This document shows, piece after piece, positions 63,910 to 64,000 of a stretch of DNA of 64,000 nt. The stretch is from positions 620,001 to 684,000 of the forward strand of contig NZ_CP024962.1 of NCBI RefSeq assembly GCF_002804205.1, given 5' to 3'. The notes beneath the pieces are model-generated. The model ran no database searches and was not told where the DNA came from. It saw only the letters and a program-made list of their open reading frames with translations. The translations under genes and the position numbers were made by a program. The stretch is from Entomoplasma freundtii. GTDB lineage: Bacteria > Bacillota_I > Bacilli_A > Mycoplasmatales > Mycoplasmataceae. The first letter of the stretch is position 1, and each line of letters opens with the position of its first letter.

Positions 63910-64000
63910 TGTTTGAACGAAGTCTAAATTGTTATTTTTGGTGAAAAAAGCCCTAAATATTTTTATTAAAGTTCAATATGGAAAATAAATAAGTACAATA

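Overview
The window reads as part of a Mollicutes chromosome, most likely from the Entomoplasmatales side of the group (Spiroplasma, Mesoplasma, Entomoplasma or Williamsoniiplasma). The DNA is AT-rich. About half of the genes are open only if TGA is read as tryptophan (genetic code 4); argS, uvrC, ftsK, oppA-oppF, fruA and others look shattered under the standard code but are single intact frames under code 4. There is no sign of cell-wall synthesis, and transport is by ABC, ECF and PTS systems. The genus is inferred from gene content and was not tested.

Layout. 1-4.6 kb (+): the 3' end of a large surface-type protein that overlaps a HinT (HIT) gene, then an ABC exporter. 4.6-36.3 kb is almost entirely minus strand: a helicase with a C-terminal Vsr-like nuclease domain; scpA-scpB-rluB-dgk; argS with a small membrane-protein gene; rpsB-tsf-(membrane protein)-pyrH-frr; pepV; a membrane-anchored J-domain protein; rplU-prp-rpmA; tRNA-Arg(CCU); ftsK-uvrC-greA-rsmI followed by a small double-glycine, bacteriocin-like peptide gene; and the oligopeptide importer oppBCDFA. 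36.5-49 kb is mixed: a small membrane protein, an RNase J paralogue without its metal-binding motifs, deoA, ppnK, trpS, gpsB/divIVA, recU, hup, gpsA, der, cmk and two putative ECF substrate-binding (S) subunits. 49.1-63.9 kb is mostly plus strand: ppa, a membrane protein on the minus strand, adk-map-infA-rpmJ-rpsM-rpsK-rpoA-rplQ, the ECF energising module ecfA1-ecfA2-ecfT with truA, fruK-fruA, msrA, a DUF3800-like gene and a structured RNA candidate.

How the genes fit together. Peptides imported by OppBCDFA can be hydrolysed by PepV. The EcfA1A2T module can energise the two S subunits encoded 6-8 kb away. FruA and FruK bring in fructose and phosphorylate it for glycolysis. Translation genes dominate the rest. 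The rplU-prp-rpmA cluster keeps the Firmicutes-type system in which Prp protease trims the L27 N-terminus.

The least ordinary items are the double-glycine peptide (21073-21381), the catalytically empty RNase J (37048-38823), the His-rich ECF S protein (47381-48283), an FtsK lacking its DNA-reading gamma domain, and two unassigned structured RNA candidates (about 58918-59070 and 63812-63909). No CRISPR array, insertion sequence, prophage or rRNA was seen.
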